Shown one piece after another: positions 61,436 through 64,000 of a DNA stretch of 64,000 nucleotides. Both the position numbers and the translations under genes were made by a program. Source of the DNA: Acidobacteriota bacterium. GTDB taxonomy: Bacteria > Acidobacteriota > Blastocatellia > Chloracidobacteriales > JADJPF01. The notes beneath the pieces are model-generated. The model did no database searches, was not told where the DNA came from, and saw nothing but the letters and a program-made list of their open reading frames with translations. Each line of letters begins with the position of its first letter. Position 1 is the stretch's first letter. The DNA is taken from assembly GCA_016213785.1 (NCBI GenBank), contig JACQZQ010000088.1, forward strand, positions 1 to 64,000. Direction: 5' to 3'.

Positions 61436-61918
61436 TTAATTTCCTAAGTTGTTATCTTGTTTATCAAGTATTGCTATAAATTCGCTAAATTCTGTAGCAG
61501 CACGTCTAACGCGCATTCTTACTCGGTCAACATTAGTTTGATGGTCATAAATAACAATTAAAATTGCTCTTTGGCCGAGTGCTGAAAAATGTGCTCCCCA
61601 ACGTTTTCCTTCAACTGAAGCAGTAGAAAAATTTGAATTATTAACTAAATTTGCTAAAGCATCGCTAACTAGGGCTTTTCCTACAACTAATGCTGTTAAA
61701 TCGGTGTTACCAATATGCCCTAAGTCACCATAAGAAGCCGTTTGTTTACCTGTACGCTCAATAATAAACACATGTCTAGCCTCGGCTTCTTCCTGAAGTC
61801 TTTTCATTAGTGCAGTTAGACCAGCAGAATTACTCCACCCGCTGCTAACTATTGGCTTATGTGGTCTGTTACTAAGAGATGTAAATAGGTTATGGTAAAA
61901 CTCTGGATCTAACTTCAT
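61436..61918 (-). CDS. Roadblock/LC7-domain protein
   Basis: 160 residues: a short N-terminal segment, then a roadblock fold (ALMKRLQEEAEARHVFIIER, GKQTASYGDLGHIGNTDLTA, GKRWGAHFSALGQRAILIVI and a final long helix VRMRVRRAATEF). These proteins often act as MglB-like GAPs for small Ras-like GTPases, or as scaffolds; no GTPase gene is adjacent. It follows the TetR gene by 14 bases and may be in its operon. Confidence 0.8.
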   Translation of the reverse strand: MKLDPEFYHNLFTSLSNRPHKPIVSSGWSNSAGLTALMKRLQEEAEARHVFIIERTGKQTASYGDLGHIGNTDLTALVVGKALVSDALANLVNNSNFSTASVEGKRWGAHFSALGQRAILIVIYDHQTNVDRVRMRVRRAATEFSEFIAILDKQDNNLGN

Positions 61919-61932
61919 AAAAACTACCTATT

Positions 61933-62601
61933 TTATCTAGCGCCTAAAGGAGCTAGAGAATTAATCTCATTAATACTCTTAAAGGCAAGTTCTGAAGGCT
62001 CTAGTCCGTGATAACGCAAAATAGCTTCTCTAGCTAGTTTGCCATAATGTTTTAAGTCACCATCATTACCCATAAAAAGCCATTGAACACCTAAACCCTC
62101 AATAATAGCCCGCATTACAAGAGAAGCATCTGTTACATCTATATCACGAAATAGTGCTTTGCGCTGACCATTCTCAATAATTTTCCTATAGTGTTCATGA
62201 CAGGCCTGGTAGAAAGCCCGATTAATCCGTGCATATTCCTCTTTACGGCTTCCTTGCCCTAAACAATCTAAATAGATACGGAAAAAAGCTCTGTGTAATT
62301 TAACAGAATCAAAAGCTTGATCAACTACATTATCTAATTGAATTAAAGGGTCAGTGCTTGTTTCTACAGCAGCTTCAAAGCGTTGGGCGACTAATTGAGT
62401 AAGCCATTCAAATAGAGCAAGAAAAACATCTTCTTTAGTTTCAAAATAATAGAGTACTGCGCCTTTAGATAATTTTGCTTGTTTAGCTATATCTTCAATA
62501 CGTACTTTAGAGTAATCTTTCTTAATAAAAACACTATGAGCAGCAGAAACTATTTGTTGTCGCCTAATAGCTTCATTTTCGGGCGAGACAGTTCGGGCCA
62601 T
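61933..62601 (-). CDS. TetR-family transcription regulator
   Basis: 222 residues from the ATG at 62601; an upstream in-frame TTG at 62631 adds ten residues without support. N-terminal helix-turn-helix: RRQQIVSAAHSVFIKKDYSK, VRIEDIAKQAKLSKGAVLYY and FETKEDVFLALFE. The C-terminal domain (70-210) has the helical ligand-binding layout with DCLGQGSRKEEYARINRAFY. Ligand and targets are unknown; the neighbouring roadblock and VOC genes are possible targets. Confidence 0.92.
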   Translation of the reverse strand: MARTVSPENEAIRRQQIVSAAHSVFIKKDYSKVRIEDIAKQAKLSKGAVLYYFETKEDVFLALFEWLTQLVAQRFEAAVETSTDPLIQLDNVVDQAFDSVKLHRAFFRIYLDCLGQGSRKEEYARINRAFYQACHEHYRKIIENGQRKALFRDIDVTDASLVMRAIIEGLGVQWLFMGNDGDLKHYGKLAREAILRYHGLEPSELAFKSINEINSLAPLGAR

Positions 62602-62828
62602 ATTATTAAAATTCCAACTTAGAAAAATCAATTAATGTTATTGTAAAGACTTCAAGTAATATACACTCTGGCTAAGTTCTTGGCAATAAAATCTCTAGGT
62701 TAACTAGTAGCATCTAAGTTTAATAATTTAGGGTCTAACGCCAGCCCTAAAATAATTGATATAGGTAGAGAAAAGTTAAATTTATTAAAAGGCATAGTAT
62801 AATAATTATTAGGAAGGGCAAAACAATT

Positions 62829-63242
62829 ATGAAGATAGACCTTGATCATATTGTATTAAATGTAAAAGATATTAAAGCTAGTATAGAATTTTATACAAAA
62901 ATAATTGGACTAGAATCAGAAAGATATAAAGAGTATTTAGACGGCAAAGCTCCTTTTCCTTCTCTGAGAGTTAATCAAGCTACAGTGATAGATTTATTTC
63001 CTCCTGAAAGATGGTTAAAAAATAATAGTTTATCAGAAAGATTTACTAATCTTAATCATTATTGTTTATCTTTAGAACAAGAGCAGTGGCTTAAATTAAG
63101 TGAAAGACTGAAAGAAAATAATGTTTTAATTCATAGAGGGCCAACAGATAATTGGGGCGCAAAAGGGATAGGAATATCAATATTTATTTATGATATTGAT
63201 GGCAACGAAATAGAGTTTAGGTATTACCCAAATAGCGATTAA
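62829..63242 (+). CDS. VOC-superfamily (glyoxalase-fold) metalloprotein
   Basis: 137 residues: MKIDLDHIVLNVKDIKASIE, FYTKIIGLESERYKEYLDGK, LNHYCLSLEQEQWLKL and SIFIYDIDGNEIEFRYYP. The His near the start (DLDHIVLNV), His in NHYCL and Glu in NEIEF are the usual metal ligands of VOC proteins. The reaction is unknown, as for many members. It is a single gene upstream of the truncated gene at the right edge, transcribed divergently from tetR. Confidence 0.9.
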   Translation: MKIDLDHIVLNVKDIKASIEFYTKIIGLESERYKEYLDGKAPFPSLRVNQATVIDLFPPERWLKNNSLSERFTNLNHYCLSLEQEQWLKLSERLKENNVLIHRGPTDNWGAKGIGISIFIYDIDGNEIEFRYYPNSD

Positions 63243-63367
63243 CATGTTATCGACTGCTTTTAGCTGCTTTTTATAAGCTATTTTGCTTATTAGCGTTGCT
63301 ATAGCAAGATAAATTAAATAAACTCTTTGTTTAATTTAATTACCCTAACAAAATAGGAAATTGTTCA

Positions 63368-64000
63368 ATGAGTGACTCTGCTAATCTTACGACCCTGCCA
63401 CATATACGTAATTATTTAACTAATTACAAATTATTATCTAGTGTAAATGATATTTTTACATCTTTTGATGAATATCATAAAATCCGAGGTGATTTAAATT
63501 TCGATTTATCTCTTTTAGAAAGTGATGTTTACACCAGCTTAGCTAACCCTGATAAAGAAAAAGTGGAAGAAATAAAAGTACGCCTAACATTTTGGAGGCA
63601 GGTTTTAGAAAAATTTGATTCTGAGACTTCTGTAGGCAAATTACGACACTACTTTGAGGAAGTTGGTATTTCTTCGCTTCCTATGTTAGAACACCTATTA
63701 ATTTTTTATTTAACTAAACCTATTAAAAGCACTGAAGAACGAGATAAAGTCGATCTTGTAGTAACTAGACTAGGAAGAATGTCATTTTATGATCGTGAAA
63801 ATGAAATGCTGCTTTTGCCTGCTAAGGAGCTAAAAAATCATCTAGACAAAGTTTTTAATGAATTACGATTAGAAATACTTAGTTCAGATGATTTACAAGA
63901 AGATATAAAAATAATAGAAATTGAGCGAAAAAAACTTGTAACAATTCGTTCTCTACGTGAAATGCTAGAAAAACAAGTACTTATGAAATTACGTAAAATA
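63368..64000 (+). CDS. Unknown protein, truncated at the window edge
   Basis: An open frame from ATG at 63368 to the window end gives at least 211 residues, starting MSDSANLTTLPHIRNYLTNY. It is largely helical with many Leu/Glu/Lys (IEIERKKLVTIRSLREMLEK near the end suggests a coiled coil) and no signal peptide or membrane segment. No family recognised from the part seen. It follows the VOC gene by 125 bases on the same strand. Confidence 0.6.
   Translation, partial: MSDSANLTTLPHIRNYLTNYKLLSSVNDIFTSFDEYHKIRGDLNFDLSLLESDVYTSLANPDKEKVEEIKVRLTFWRQVLEKFDSETSVGKLRHYFEEVGISSLPMLEHLLIFYLTKPIKSTEERDKVDLVVTRLGRMSFYDRENEMLLLPAKELKNHLDKVFNELRLEILSSDDLQEDIKIIEIERKKLVTIRSLREMLEKQVLMKLRKI

Noticed and set aside
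62602-62631. TTG start of the TetR gene
   Set aside because: The ATG at 62601 begins the usual TetR N-terminus (MARTVSPENEAIRR); the longer form has no support.

Overview
The window is AT-rich (roughly 35% GC by eye) chromosomal DNA, densely coded on both strands. It most resembles a low-GC member of the Acidobacteriota. The pointers are a very large Ser/Thr kinase that opens with the WNQVKLLFQQ-type region common in acidobacterial kinases, a zinc-ribbon Ser/Thr kinase, the hopanoid genes hpnI/hpnJ/hpnK, many TPR, HEAT and ankyrin scaffolds, and a Tat-type superoxide dismutase. The phylum is an inference from gene content; no rRNA is present to confirm it. There are no phage, transposon, integrase or CRISPR genes.

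Layout. 1-4586 (minus): a chemosensory operon led by a Ser/Thr kinase with a degenerate receiver, then CheW, CheR-TPR, a second CheW and the start of a CheA that runs off the left edge. 4867-8985 (minus): a 1372-residue kinase-ATPase-TPR regulator. 9265-15408: a GT1 glycosyltransferase and, on the minus strand, an operon hpnJ - small orphan gene - hpnK - two half-size DMT transporters - hpnI, predicted to build cyclitol-type hopanoid head groups. 15547-18533 (plus): an exported LolA/DUF1571-like protein, an isocitrate/isopropylmalate-family dehydrogenase and two orphan proteins. 18648-21038 (minus): tsaD, a cyclophilin and a HAD phosphatase. 21430-24450: a formylglycine-enzyme-fold protein, DinB and a divergent CGNR regulator with a striking inverted-repeat operator. 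24467-29431 (minus): a BtuF-like protein, rfbD, a GT2, a methyltransferase, kptA and an M50-like membrane protease. 29497-35833: a DUF2723 membrane protein, a degraded crotonase, HIT, HU, SOD and ribosomal protein S1.

36407-36480 is a tRNA with anticodon CAU. It is followed by a PLP threonine/serine dehydratase, a TPR protein, a small exported protein, a diheme-type cytochrome protein and an MscS channel. 43221-51904 is a complete iron-sulfur assembly locus: cysK-iscS-iscU-iscA, a terminator, then hscB-hscA-fdx-iscX on the minus strand, and mrp - small gene - second A-type carrier diverging on the plus strand. The two divergent promoters share an identical 14-base stretch. No IscR is present.

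51989-64000 holds comEC, an ArsC/Spx-like protein, a 12-13 repeat exported ankyrin protein, a MacB/FtsX permease, an overlapping HEAT-repeat/GT2 pair, queE, a roadblock-domain protein, a TetR regulator, a VOC protein and a truncated unknown gene at the right edge.

The places most worth following up are the hpn operon with its built-in transporter pair and orphan gene, the GTAACC/GGTTAC operator between dinB and the CGNR gene, the mirrored promoters of the Fe-S locus, and the kinase/pseudo-receiver at the head of the chemosensory operon.
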